Assembly (NCBI GenBank): GCA_020849725.1
Contig: JADLAZ010000150.1
Span: 1-55,149 of the forward strand
DNA length: 55,149 nt
Direction: 5' to 3'
Origin: Chloroflexota bacterium
Lineage (GTDB): Bacteria; Chloroflexota; Chloroflexia; Thermomicrobiales; JADLAZ01
The translations under genes and the position numbers were made by a program. Within the stretch, counting starts at the first letter, position 1. Each line of letters starts with the position of its first letter. Positions 25,954 through 36,819 of this stretch are shown piece by piece. Under the pieces are notes generated by a model. It was not told the DNA's origin, did no database searches, and saw nothing but the letters and a program-made list of their open reading frames with translations.

Positions 25954-26927
25954 GAGGGCGGGTCACCAGGCGTCGCGCCATCCTGGCGCTGACGCTGGGT
26001 CTGCTGCTGCTCATGGCGGCAGCACCTCTGGTCGGCGAGCTGATCTGGCCGGTCGAGCTAATGGGGTATGTCGCGCCCGTCGCGCTCCTGCCGCTGGCGC
26101 TGCTGGCGCTCGCCGTCGGCTGGCCTGGGCGCCGCCGCCGCGGGCTGGCGTGGATCGTGGCCGGACTTCTCGTCGTGGACGTCGCCGGGCGTGGCCTTCC
26201 ACCATCACCGACGACCGCTGCGCCGGTCGATACGGGCATGGGGCTGACGGTGTTGACCTACAACCTCGGCAACGGCCTGACCGAACCGGCGCGACTGGCG
26301 GCCATGCTACGAGAATCAGGGGCCGACATCGTCGGCCTGCAGGAGGTGACGGCCGCGACGGCGGCGGCGCTGGCGACCAACCTGGCCGATCGCTACCCGC
26401 ACCAGGCGGTGTCGGGTGACGGTATCCCCGGCAAAGCCGTACTCAGCCGCTACCCGATCGTGACGGTCACGTCGCTCGACCTGGCGCCCGGCCGACCGGA
26501 CCTGCGCGCCGACATCGACGTCGACGGCCGGCCGCTGACCGTCAGCGTCGCCCATCCCGCGCCACCGCGCCTGCACGCCGGCGGCATCGGCATCACCGAC
26601 GCAACCCGCCGCCAGCGCGAGCAGTTGACAGCGCTGGCGACGACCGGCACGCCAGTGCTGCTGCTGGGCGACCTCAATCTGACTGACCGCCACGCCGCCT
26701 ATCACCGGCTGACGGCCGCCGGTCTGACCGACGCCTTCGCCGCCGCCGGGACCGGGCCGGGTTTCACCATGCCAGCGCGGCTGGGACCGGCGCCACTGCT
26801 GCCATTCATGCGCATCGACTACATCTGGCACACTGGGCATCTGACCACGCGGGCCGCCTGGGTTGGGCCGGACGCCGGCTCAGACCATCTGCCGGTGCTG
26901 GCCCGACTGGCCTGGCGCGCGGCCTGA
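25950..26927 (+). CDS. endonuclease/exonuclease/phosphatase (EEP) family membrane protein
   Basis: Three hydrophobic segments at residues 10-80 are followed by an EEP (DNase I/sphingomyelinase-like) domain. Catalytic blocks are LTYNLGNGL, IVGLQEV (Glu metal ligand), LLLGDLNLTDRH (Asp/Asn) and GSDHLPV (Asp/His) near the C-terminus. The 325-aa length suits the membrane-anchored EEP group with hydrolase activity on phospholipids or nucleotides. The start codon overlaps the preceding gene stop (ATGA), so translational coupling with the phosphodiesterase is likely and suggests a shared substrate. Confidence 0.85.
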   Translation: MRGRVTRRRAILALTLGLLLLMAAAPLVGELIWPVELMGYVAPVALLPLALLALAVGWPGRRRRGLAWIVAGLLVVDVAGRGLPPSPTTAAPVDTGMGLTVLTYNLGNGLTEPARLAAMLRESGADIVGLQEVTAATAAALATNLADRYPHQAVSGDGIPGKAVLSRYPIVTVTSLDLAPGRPDLRADIDVDGRPLTVSVAHPAPPRLHAGGIGITDATRRQREQLTALATTGTPVLLLGDLNLTDRHAAYHRLTAAGLTDAFAAAGTGPGFTMPARLGPAPLLPFMRIDYIWHTGHLTTRAAWVGPDAGSDHLPVLARLAWRAA

Positions 26928-27146
26928 GGCTGATTGAGGCGGCGGCGCGGGTCGCTGGCTGAGCGGAGCCGCAGCCAACCGCCCTGGACGCCAGCGGGCG
27001 CCGGGGTGACGACTGGCAGCAGCGCGGTTTCCCCCACAACACAGCGGCAGCAACCTGATCCAGAGCGGCAGATCTTCTGTACAGTTGAGGAATGAGATCC
27101 GCCCGGCTCCTGGGCGGCACAATTGGACATCGGAGGGAGGGAATCC

Positions 27147-28700
27147 ATGCCATCCAGCCTGTGGGACCGCATTGTTGGGTATATCCCCGAGTTATTGGGC
27201 GCGCTCGTCATCCTGATCGTCGGCTGGCTGATCGCGATCCTGATGCGCAATGTGTTGCGTGGCGTCATACGGCGCACGCCGCTCAACGCCTGGCTCGGGC
27301 GCTGGCTGGGCAATCAGACCGGCGCGTCGCCGGTCGATGCCGCCCAGATCGTCGGCAACATCGGCTACTACATCATTCTCATTCTGACCTTCATCGGCGC
27401 GCTGGAGGCGCTGGGGCTGACGCTGATCACCGAGCCGCTAAAGTTGATGACCAGCCAGATCCTCACCTATCTGCCCCGGTTCCTGGCGGCCGGCCTGGTG
27501 CTCCTCGTCGCCTGGATCGTCGCGACGATTCTGCGCGCCATCGTGACTCACAGCCTGCGGCTCGTCCGCATCGACGAGCGCGTGTCGGCGGAGACGCCAG
27601 GTGAGACGCAGCCGCCGGTGAGCCAGGTGATCGGCGAGGCCGTCTACTGGCTGATCTTCCTGATCTTCCTGCCCGTCGTGCTGGAAGCGCTCGGTCTCAG
27701 CACCGCGTTGGGACCGCTGCAGACCATGCTGACCGACGTGTTCTCAGCCATCCCGAAGCTGATTTATGCTGGCATTATTCTCCTCGTGGGTTGGTTCGTC
27801 GCCAACATCATCCGGCGCATCGTGGCCAGCGCCCTGGCCGGGGTCGGTCTCGACCGTCTCGCTAATCGCGTTGGGATCACGAACGCCCTCGGTGGGCGGA
27901 CGCTGTCCGGCCTGGTCGGACTGCTGGTCTACATCCTGCTGCTGATCCCAATCCTGATCGCGTCGCTCGACGCGCTCAACATGACGGCGCTGACGGCGCC
28001 GCTGACGGCGATGCTGACGCAGGCGCTGGCGGCCATTCCGCTGCTGTTCTTCGCCGCCATCCTGCTCATCGTCGCCTACTTCTTCGCGCGCATCGTCTCC
28101 GATCTGGTCGGCAATCTGTTGGCCAGCATCGGCTTCGACACGGTGCCGGGCCGCCTCGGCCTGACTCGCGTCGTGCTGGAGGGCGGCCGCACACCATCGC
28201 GCCTGATCGCCGATCTCGTCTTCGTCGTCATCCTGGTGCTGGCGACGATCGAGGCCGCGTCACTGCTGCGCTTCGAGGCCGTCGCCCTCTTGCTGGGGGC
28301 GTTCCTGGCACTGCTGGCCCGGATCATTCTCGGCCTGATCATTCTGGCGATCGGCATCTACCTGGCGAATGTCGTCGGCGGCATCGTCGATCAGTCGGCG
28401 CTGCCGCGCGCCGACCTGCTGGGGCTGATCACGCGCATCGCGATCATCGCGCTGGCGCTGCCGATGGCGTTGCAGCAGATGGGCCTGGGCAGCGAGATCG
28501 TCACGATCGCCTTCACGCTGCTGCTCGGCTCGATGGCGGTGGCGGTGGCGATCGCCTTCGGCGTTGGTGGGCGGGCTACCGCCGCCGAACTCGTCGCCGA
28601 GTGGCGGGTGCGGCTGGTGGGTCCTCCCAGCCGGTTGGTCCTGCCGAACCCGACACCGCCACCGCCACCGGCCACCGAGCCGCCGGCCGGCGGCGAGTAG
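27147..28700 (+). CDS. TM-helix-repeat protein, mechanosensitive-channel-like
   Basis: A 517-aa membrane protein made of repeated conserved TM-helix units (Pfam TM_helix type), as in the small-conductance channel relatives such as CmpX. Repeats recur as LILIVGWLIAILMRNVL, YAGIILLVGWFVANIIRRIV, FFAAILLIVAYFFARIVSDLV and LGLIILAIGIYLANVVGGIV. The C-terminus has a Pro-rich tail. ATG follows GGAGGGAGGG. No MscS beta domain is visible, so a gated-channel function is only inferred. A TACAGT at about 27080 may be a -10. Confidence 0.8.
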   Translation: MPSSLWDRIVGYIPELLGALVILIVGWLIAILMRNVLRGVIRRTPLNAWLGRWLGNQTGASPVDAAQIVGNIGYYIILILTFIGALEALGLTLITEPLKLMTSQILTYLPRFLAAGLVLLVAWIVATILRAIVTHSLRLVRIDERVSAETPGETQPPVSQVIGEAVYWLIFLIFLPVVLEALGLSTALGPLQTMLTDVFSAIPKLIYAGIILLVGWFVANIIRRIVASALAGVGLDRLANRVGITNALGGRTLSGLVGLLVYILLLIPILIASLDALNMTALTAPLTAMLTQALAAIPLLFFAAILLIVAYFFARIVSDLVGNLLASIGFDTVPGRLGLTRVVLEGGRTPSRLIADLVFVVILVLATIEAASLLRFEAVALLLGAFLALLARIILGLIILAIGIYLANVVGGIVDQSALPRADLLGLITRIAIIALALPMALQQMGLGSEIVTIAFTLLLGSMAVAVAIAFGVGGRATAAELVAEWRVRLVGPPSRLVLPNPTPPPPPATEPPAGGE

Positions 28701-28740
28701 TCGCCACACCCGCCTCGTGGCGAGGGCACTGGTTCGTCAT

Positions 28741-28776
28741 CAGCCCCCGCTCCAGCAGTGGTTGGAGCGGGGGCTG
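28741..28776. terminator. GC-rich hairpin downstream of the TM-helix gene
   Basis: A perfect 14-bp stem pairs CAGCCCCCGCTCCA with TGGAGCGGGGGCTG around an 8-nt loop. No U-tract follows, so it may be a weak intrinsic terminator or a 3'-end stabiliser for the TM-helix mRNA. Confidence 0.5.
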
Positions 28777-28851
28777 CGCCCTGGCACGGACCGCGGTCAG
28801 CCGCCAGGGGCGCGGGGCACGGGTCATCGGGTGGGCGCGGGAGGAGGGTGC

Positions 28852-29178
28852 ATGAGTCCCTGGCTCTGGCTGGCGATCGCGATCGTCAGCGAGTTGATCG
28901 GCACGACGGCGCTGAAGGCATCACGTGGCTTCACCCGGCTGTGGCCAAGCCTGCTGGTCGTGGCCGGCTACGGCGCGGCCTTCTACGGCCTCAGCCTGGC
29001 CATTCAGGTGCTGCCCCTTGGCCTAAGCTACGCGATCTGGTCGGGCGTCGGTGTCGCGGCCACGGCCGTCATCGGCCGGCTGCTGTTCGGGGAGCGGCTG
29101 GGGCTGGCCCGGCTGGGCGGTCTGGCGCTGGTGGTCGGCGGCGTGGTGGTCTTGCAGATCAGCAGCGGTGGGGGGTGA
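28852..29178 (+). CDS. SMR family multidrug exporter subunit 1
   Basis: Four-helix small multidrug resistance protein, 108 aa. It has the membrane Glu used for proton/substrate coupling in AIVSELIGTTALKASRGF (Glu14), SYAIWSGVGVAATAVIG in helix 3, and GALVVGGVV-type helix 4. ATG follows GGAGGAGGG. A second SMR gene begins 1 nt after its stop, the arrangement of heteromeric pairs such as EbrAB or YkkCD, so the two probably form a heterodimer exporting cationic toxicants or guanidinium. Confidence 0.9.
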   Translation: MSPWLWLAIAIVSELIGTTALKASRGFTRLWPSLLVVAGYGAAFYGLSLAIQVLPLGLSYAIWSGVGVAATAVIGRLLFGERLGLARLGGLALVVGGVVVLQISSGGG

Positions 29179-29179
29179 G

Positions 29180-29530
29180 ATGACGATCAATCCCTGGCTG
29201 TTGCTGGCCGTGGCGATCGTCTGCGAGACCGTCGGTTCGACGGCGTTGAAGGCGTCGGCCGGGTTCACGCAGTTGCTGCCGAGTTTGCTGGTCGTGGCCG
29301 GCTTCGGCCTCTCCTTCTACCTGACCAGTCAGGTGATGCAGCGGCTACCGCTGGGGTTGGTCTACGCTATCTGGGCCGGCGCCGGCACGGCCCTGACGGC
29401 CGTCGCCGGGCTACTCATCTTCGGTGAGTCGCTCGGCCCGGTCCAGATCGCCGGCATCGCGCTGATCATCGGTGGCATCGTCGTCCTCCAGGCGACCGCG
29501 GCGGCCGGCGGCGGCGACCGGCCGGCCTGA
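29180..29530 (+). CDS. SMR family multidrug exporter subunit 2
   Basis: Partner of the preceding SMR protein, 116 aa. It keeps the coupling Glu (AIVCETVGSTALKAS), VYAIWAGAGTALTAVAG in helix 3 and IAGIALIIGGIVVLQ in helix 4. The start is separated from the first gene's stop by one base, with a G-rich ribosome site lying inside the upstream gene, implying coupled translation. Opposite membrane topology of the two subunits is typical of such pairs but is not readable here. Confidence 0.9.
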   Translation: MTINPWLLLAVAIVCETVGSTALKASAGFTQLLPSLLVVAGFGLSFYLTSQVMQRLPLGLVYAIWAGAGTALTAVAGLLIFGESLGPVQIAGIALIIGGIVVLQATAAAGGGDRPA

Positions 29531-29615
29531 CGCCAGCAGCCGTCGGCCTGTGCTACGATGGCGGTCGCCGTGGACGAGCGACCCGAGGTGGACCGAGCAG
29601 TAGGAGGGCAATGGC

Positions 29616-30524
29616 ATGCCGCGCGTCAACCGACTCATCGAGCTGTGGGAGCAGGACCAGCCGATCTTCGGCGGCGGCGTGCCGGCGCTGACCTACGAGG
29701 CCGGCATCGAGGCGGTCACGACGCCGCTGGACTGCTTCATCATCGACTTCGAGCATCACCCGTTCGACATGGCCGGGCTGCGGGCGTTCATGAAGGGCAT
29801 GGTCGCTGGCGGGCCGACCCGCAGTGGCCATCGAACCGTGCCGGTGGTCGCCACGCTGCCCGGCACCGGGCCATCGGCGGCGGTGGTCGAGGCGAACGCC
29901 TGGCAGATCGACCACCTGCTGTCAGCCGGCGTGCATGGCTTGCTGCTCTGCCACGCCGAGACACCGGACGCCATCGCGGCGTTCGTGCGCGCGGCGCGCT
30001 ACCCCTTCAACGAGCCGGGCCGCGATCACCTGGGTGACGGCCGGCGCGGCGGGGGAGGCCAAGGCTCGGCGGCCGAGATCTGGGGACTGCCGGTGCACGA
30101 GTATCTGGCCAAGGCCGACCCCTGGCCGCTCAACCCCGAGGGTGAGCTGGTGCTGGGGCTGAAGGTGGAGAACAAGCGGGCGCTGGCCAATGCCGAAGCG
30201 ACGCTGGCGACGCCGGGCCTGGCCTTCGCCGAGTGGGGGCCGGGTGACATGGGCATGTCGCTGGCTCCGCGCTACTTCCGCGAGGGCTATGACCCCGACC
30301 CTGACTTCGCCCACGACCCGCCCTATGGCCCGGTGATGCAGGCGGCCCAGGCGCGCGTGCGCGACGCCTGCCGAGCGGCGGGCATCGTCTTCTACAGCAC
30401 GATGCGGCCGAACGATTGGCGCGAACTGTACGATCAGGGTGTACGTGCATCAAGTGCCGGCCCGCAGTCGCAGCCAGTCATCGACACCGTGCGCCGTCAC
30501 GCCGGCCGGACGATGCCCGTGTGA
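29616..30524 (+). CDS. HpcH/HpaI aldolase family protein
   Basis: Class II pyruvate-dependent aldolase/citrate lyase-like TIM barrel, 302 aa. Blocks include CFIIDFEHHPFDMAGL (metal-site Glu region), HLLSAGVHGLLLCHAETPD, and VLGLKVENKRALANAEA, followed by GLAFAEWGPGDMGMSL where substrate binding is expected. The physiological aldehyde is unknown, as in most of this family. Of two nearby ATGs, 29616 has GGAGGG at the right distance. Confidence 0.8.
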   Translation: MPRVNRLIELWEQDQPIFGGGVPALTYEAGIEAVTTPLDCFIIDFEHHPFDMAGLRAFMKGMVAGGPTRSGHRTVPVVATLPGTGPSAAVVEANAWQIDHLLSAGVHGLLLCHAETPDAIAAFVRAARYPFNEPGRDHLGDGRRGGGGQGSAAEIWGLPVHEYLAKADPWPLNPEGELVLGLKVENKRALANAEATLATPGLAFAEWGPGDMGMSLAPRYFREGYDPDPDFAHDPPYGPVMQAAQARVRDACRAAGIVFYSTMRPNDWRELYDQGVRASSAGPQSQPVIDTVRRHAGRTMPV

Positions 30525-30629
30525 TGGAGGATGGGGGCTGTGTGGCCGGCGCTTCGCGCCCATGATGTCGACGCTGTCCGCTCCAGTGGGCGGGGTGGAC
30601 CAGCCCGACCGACCAGCCCTCAGCACTCG

Positions 30630-31907
30630 TCACTCCGCGGCGAGGTAGCGCGTGATGCCGGCGGCGTAAGCGTCAGCCAGGGCGTCGAGGGTGGTTTGGT
30701 CGGCGAGCAGGGCTGCCTCGCGCGGGTTGGTCAGGAACATGGCCTCGACCAGGACCGACGGGAAGGGGCCGCGCAGCGAGAAGAAGTGGCCGTAGGGCTT
30801 GCCGGCGGTCAGGTCGGACAGCACGCCGCGGTCGCGCAGCGGGTAGCCGGTGGCCGCCGGCACCCGTGCCACGATTTCGCGCTGGATGGCCTCTGCCAGC
30901 GTGCGACTGGCCGGACCATGGTTATCAGGATTGTAGTAGACGCTGCTGCCGCCGACGCTCGGGTCGGTGTAGCCGTTGAAGTGGAGCGAGACGTAGATGC
31001 GCGCGCCGGCGCCAGCGGCGATGCGCGCCTCCTGCTCCAGGCGGATGCGTGTTGTCTCATCGGCGTTCTTGTAGGCGGTCAGCGGCCGCTCATCGGTGCG
31101 GGTGAGGACGACGGCCAGTCCCTGCGCCTCCAGGCGGGCCTGGACCGCGCGCGCCAGTGGCAGCGTCAACTGGTACTCCACCAGGCCGCCGCCGCTGGCG
31201 CCGGGGTCGGCGATGCTGTGGCCGGGGTCGAGCGCGACGTCGATGCGGCCGCTGTAGTCCGGGATGGCGGTCGGTGTCGGCGGGGGCGAAGGCGTGATGG
31301 TTGCGGTGGGGCGCGGACTCGGCGTGGCGGTCGGCGGGGCGGGGGTGGGAACCGTCGCCGTGACCGCGCGCGTCGCGGTGAGGGCTGGCGTGGCCGTGCG
31401 CGCGGCGCCAGCCGGTGGCGAGGTGGCAGAGGTGGTGGCGGTGGTAGCCGGCGCGGCGGTCACGGGCAGGCTCGTGGCGGTGGCGGCGGGAGTGGCTGTG
31501 GCCGGCGGCGGGAGGGTCAGGGCGACCGTGGCGGTCGGAGACCCGCCCATCATCGGGGTGGCGGCGGCGGGTGCAAGGGGTGGCGCGCCCGTGGCCGGCA
31601 CGGTGACGGTCGGCGGCAGGCGCGTCGGGGGGGGCGGGGTCGCGGTCGGCGCGGGCGGGCGCGTGGGCGGCGCGATCGTTGGCACGAGCGTCGGCGCCGG
31701 CGTCGGCGGACCAGCCGTCGCGCTCGGCGGCGGGGCGGTTGCCGTCGGCGCCGGGACCGTGACGGTGGCTGTGGGCGGGGCAGCGACGGTCGGCGATGGC
31801 GTTCCCATGGTGGCCGGCCCGGTCGGGGCCACGGTCGGTGGGAGCGTCGCGGGCGCCAGCGGCGACGCGGCACAGGCCGTCAGGAGCACGACGAACCCGA
31901 CTATCAC
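30630..31907 (-). CDS. N-acetylmuramoyl-L-alanine amidase lipoprotein
   Basis: Cell-wall amidase. The N-terminus is a hydrophobic stretch with lipobox LLTAC. A linker of about 200 residues rich in Thr, Pro and Ala follows, probably spanning the wall. The amidase-3 domain starts at about residue 225 with ALDPGHS (Zn His), has SLHFNG (second His) and a Glu in VLVEAMFLTN. The predicted GTG at 31907 is not well supported: the only good ribosome site, GGAGGGA, lies about 30 nt further upstream, and the frame remains open there (IVRLSPPLVVIVG), so the true start may be a rarer codon. Confidence 0.8.
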   Translation of the reverse strand: MIVGFVVLLTACAASPLAPATLPPTVAPTGPATMGTPSPTVAAPPTATVTVPAPTATAPPPSATAGPPTPAPTLVPTIAPPTRPPAPTATPPPPTRLPPTVTVPATGAPPLAPAAATPMMGGSPTATVALTLPPPATATPAATATSLPVTAAPATTATTSATSPPAGAARTATPALTATRAVTATVPTPAPPTATPSPRPTATITPSPPPTPTAIPDYSGRIDVALDPGHSIADPGASGGGLVEYQLTLPLARAVQARLEAQGLAVVLTRTDERPLTAYKNADETTRIRLEQEARIAAGAGARIYVSLHFNGYTDPSVGGSSVYYNPDNHGPASRTLAEAIQREIVARVPAATGYPLRDRGVLSDLTAGKPYGHFFSLRGPFPSVLVEAMFLTNPREAALLADQTTLDALADAYAAGITRYLAAE

Positions 31908-32033
31908 GACTAGTGGCGGGGACAGTCGGACGATTGCGCTTCCCTCCGCGGCCCATCGCCCCCGTGGGCGATGCTGGCGGATACTACCATACGCGGGCGA
32001 GCGCCCTGCCGCCGTGGCAGGAGCGCGGCCGAC

Positions 32034-32480
32034 TCAGGCGGCGGGGTCCAGGCGCGCATAGGCGACGACGCGCCGGTCGTAGGAGCGCGACAGGGGGTCG
32101 AAGTCGCCAGCGCAGGTGAGGAGATTCAAGTTCGCTTCGGCATGATCGCCGAAGACGCGCTCCAGCGGCGCCTCGGCCGGGCGGTAGTCGGCAACGATCT
32201 CGATCAGGAAGCGGCGGCGCGCGCCGGTGTCGTCGATCACCCAGACAGCATCGCCGGGGTCAAGCGCGCGCAGGGACCAGAAGACGGCCGGTCCGACGCC
32301 GGCGAAATCGACGTGGCCGGCGATGGCGGCGTTGCCGATCTGACCCGGGCGCGGTCCCGGCGCGTACCAGGCCGTCTCCCAGGCGGTGGCTGGCGACTCC
32401 ATGTTGCCCTGCGCGTCGACGGCGACGGCCCGCACGGGTGCGTTGACCCGCAGGCTGGGGATGAGTAGCCGCTGCGGCAC
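32034..32480 (-). CDS. sortase-like protein lacking a membrane anchor
   Basis: A 148-aa class E/F-like sortase domain with a complete catalytic set: His in GHVDFAG, Cys in LLTCAGDF and Arg in YDRRVV. RLLIPSLRVNAPV opens the beta-barrel as in other sortases. No signal or membrane helix precedes it: the frame closes at a TAG about 75 nt upstream and a perfect hairpin overlaps this 5' region. Either it is N-terminally truncated or it acts unanchored. It follows nothing obvious; the amidase gene lies 126 nt downstream. No local protein carries a clear LPXTG-type signal. Confidence 0.7.
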   Translation of the reverse strand: MPQRLLIPSLRVNAPVRAVAVDAQGNMESPATAWETAWYAPGPRPGQIGNAAIAGHVDFAGVGPAVFWSLRALDPGDAVWVIDDTGARRRFLIEIVADYRPAEAPLERVFGDHAEANLNLLTCAGDFDPLSRSYDRRVVAYARLDPAA

Positions 32481-32498
32481 ACCGGGCAGTTCGGCGCC

Positions 32499-32555
32499 TA
32501 GACTACGCCGCGTGCCGGCGCTGGCGGCCGCCCCGCCGGCACGCGGCGTAGTCTA
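32499..32555. repeat. perfect 22-bp inverted repeat upstream of the sortase gene
   Basis: Arms at 32499-32520 and 32534-32555 are perfectly complementary over 22 bp, with a 13-nt loop. It is GC-rich with outer TAGACTACGCC. The element abuts the start of the sortase frame and lies about 45 bp from the 28-bp palindrome at 32599. It could be a divergent terminator, a protein-binding site or an insertion remnant. Confidence 0.85.
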
Positions 32556-32598
32556 TACCGAAGCGCGCATGGGAATAGCATACTTCGTATTGCGTAGC

Positions 32599-32626
32599 GT
32601 AGGGGCGGTTCGCGAACCACCCCTAC
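32599..32626. repeat. second copy of the GTAGGGGCG palindrome
   Basis: A 28-bp palindrome with half-site GTAGGGGCGGTTCG and one mismatch in the other arm. It matches the copy at 8150-8177 in size, centre (TTCGCGAA) and flanking GTAGGGG/CCCCTAC. Confidence 0.8.
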
Positions 32627-32657
32627 GGTGGCCTGGGCATCCCGTCTGGGCTTCGGT

Positions 32658-33302
32658 TTAGGCGCCGGCGGCCCAGGCGGCGGCGTTGGCCAGCAGGCGC
32701 TGCATCACCGGGTGCTCGAACGTGTTCGGGCCGTGGCCGAGCGTGGTGTAGAAGACGCGCCCGGCGCCGTACTGGTGGGTCCAGGCCATCGGGTGACGGC
32801 CGCCGGACCAGCCGGCGGTGGCCAGCACGTGAACATCCGGGTCCCAGGCCGACATGTAGATCTCGTCCTGCACCGTGAAGTCGTCGATGCCCTCGGTGAT
32901 CGGGTGCTGCCGATCGTCGATCTGGACGCTGAACTCCAGGCCGGGCGGGTGCCAGTTGGCGTGGCCGCCGATGAGGCGGATGTGCTCGCCGCCGATCCAC
33001 CAGCCCGAGCCGTGGATGCCGATCAGTCCCTTGCCGCCGCGCACGTAGGCGAGCAGCCCGTCGGACTCGGCCGCGCTCAGCACCGGCGCGAGGACCCGCG
33101 ATCCGTCCGGCTGCGGCACGCGGCGGGTGAAGCCGATGCCGTGCACGATGACGTCGTAGTGGTTCAGGTCGGGGGAGGTCAGCACCGATGAGTCGGTCGT
33201 CAGCGTGCTGGCGTGGCCCTGCCGCGTCAGCGCCTCGTGGATGAGCGGCGCACTCTTGTCGAAGGCGTGGTTGGGGCCGTTGATGACGAGGACGGTTGCC
33301 AT
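32658..33302 (-). CDS. ThuA-like domain protein
   Basis: Glutamine-amidotransferase-like fold of the trehalose-utilisation ThuA family, 214 aa. The pattern VLVINGPNHAFDK at the start, YDVIVHGIGF, GLIGIHGSGWW and HPMAWTHQYGAGRVFYTTLGH is typical. ThuA homologues help oxidise disaccharides to 3-keto sugars, but the exact reaction here is not shown. ATG has GGGAGG upstream. It is a single gene, not next to a sugar transporter. Confidence 0.8.
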   Translation of the reverse strand: MATVLVINGPNHAFDKSAPLIHEALTRQGHASTLTTDSSVLTSPDLNHYDVIVHGIGFTRRVPQPDGSRVLAPVLSAAESDGLLAYVRGGKGLIGIHGSGWWIGGEHIRLIGGHANWHPPGLEFSVQIDDRQHPITEGIDDFTVQDEIYMSAWDPDVHVLATAGWSGGRHPMAWTHQYGAGRVFYTTLGHGPNTFEHPVMQRLLANAAAWAAGA

Positions 33303-33595
33303 CGTTCCTCCCGTTGTCAGTTGTCGGTCGCCAGTGGGCAGGCGGAGGGGCGCACGTCATCGCGCCCGGGCGCATCATCGCTGAGCCAGTCGCCAATGGG
33401 CCGGGACGGTGCTGGTGGCCGGTCCCCTGGCGCGGCCGAGTGTAGCACGCCGCTGGCGGCCATGCGTGTCGAGCGCAGCCCTGCCGGCGCCCTGACCCGT
33501 ACTGCTGCTCCATGGGCGCGCCGCATTGACGGCTTACCCGGACCGCCACACTGGCTGTCCCTGCGGCCCACGAATGACGAGCCGCTCGCGCCGGC

Positions 33596-35947
<2,352 letters not shown>

Positions 35948-36225
35948 GGACCCACTCCAGGCGCGAACGCAGGTCGCCGGCGGCGGCGGCTCGGTCTTGA
36001 TTCTGACCCGCGCCGGCCGGCGGCGGCTAGCCGCCATTGGTCCCGAACTCGTCACGATCATTCGGGGGGTAGCGGTCGATGAGGCCGATGCGCATCAAGC
36101 TAAGGAGAGGCGGTGACAACCAGACGCTCCTCCACCCACCCACTTCAGCCCCGGCACGCGGTGGCCGATGCTGATGATGAGGCGGGGTGGGTCTGCCGGC
36201 GGGCGCCGGTGGTGGGAGGTCGTCC

Positions 36226-36819
36226 ATGGCGCTATCTGGCGATCTGGCCGAGGTTAGCGCGTCGGAACTGCTGTCGCTGCTGACGCGGCGCGGCGTGACC
36301 GGCGCGCTCAGCCTGGGCCGCGACGGCGATGACGCGGTGCTGGTCTTCGCCGCTGGCCGGCTGGTGGCCGTCACCTCGTCGGCCGCCTCGCTCCACCTGG
36401 AGACCTGGCTGGCGCACCCCGGCCGGCTGCCCACCGAGCAGCACGCCCTGCTGCTGGCCGACCCGGCTGAGTGCCCGCCAGCGCTGCCGCTCGGCGCGCG
36501 CCTGCGCTCGGACCGGCTGGTTGTGGTAGACGGGCTGGCCGAGCTGATGGCCAGTCAGGCCGAGACGATCCTGGCGCGCGTGCTGGGTTGGCCCGACGGC
36601 GACTTCCACTTCACGGCGTGGCCGGCGACCACCGCCCGCGCCCGCCGGCCCGACCTTGGCCTGAGCCGCATGGTCTACGCCGTGGCCGGCACCGACCGAC
36701 TGGCGCCCCGGCTGAGCCGCCACCCTGCCACCGGCGTCGTCAAGGTCCGGCGCCTCAGCCCGCCACCCGACCCCAGCGCCGAGCCGAGCGTCGAGCCATC
36801 AGCCGGGCCGCGCCGGTAG
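36226..36819 (+). CDS. DUF4388 domain protein
   Basis: A 197-aa protein opening with MALSGDLAEVSASELLSLL, the DUF4388 signature found in response regulators and two-component accessory proteins. The GVTGALSLGRDGDDAVLVFAAGRLV stretch completes the beta sheet. No receiver or kinase domain is attached. The Pro/Ser-rich C-terminus is probably disordered. ATG has GGGAGG upstream. Its last 21 nt overlap the end of the convergent diacylglycerol-kinase-like gene. Confidence 0.75.
   Translation: MALSGDLAEVSASELLSLLTRRGVTGALSLGRDGDDAVLVFAAGRLVAVTSSAASLHLETWLAHPGRLPTEQHALLLADPAECPPALPLGARLRSDRLVVVDGLAELMASQAETILARVLGWPDGDFHFTAWPATTARARRPDLGLSRMVYAVAGTDRLAPRLSRHPATGVVKVRRLSPPPDPSAEPSVEPSAGPRR

Noticed and set aside
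30531..31913. A 460-codon Gly/Arg-rich frame opposite the amidase
   Set aside because: It is the reverse of the Thr/Pro linker, producing low-complexity glycine-rich translation; no start signal.
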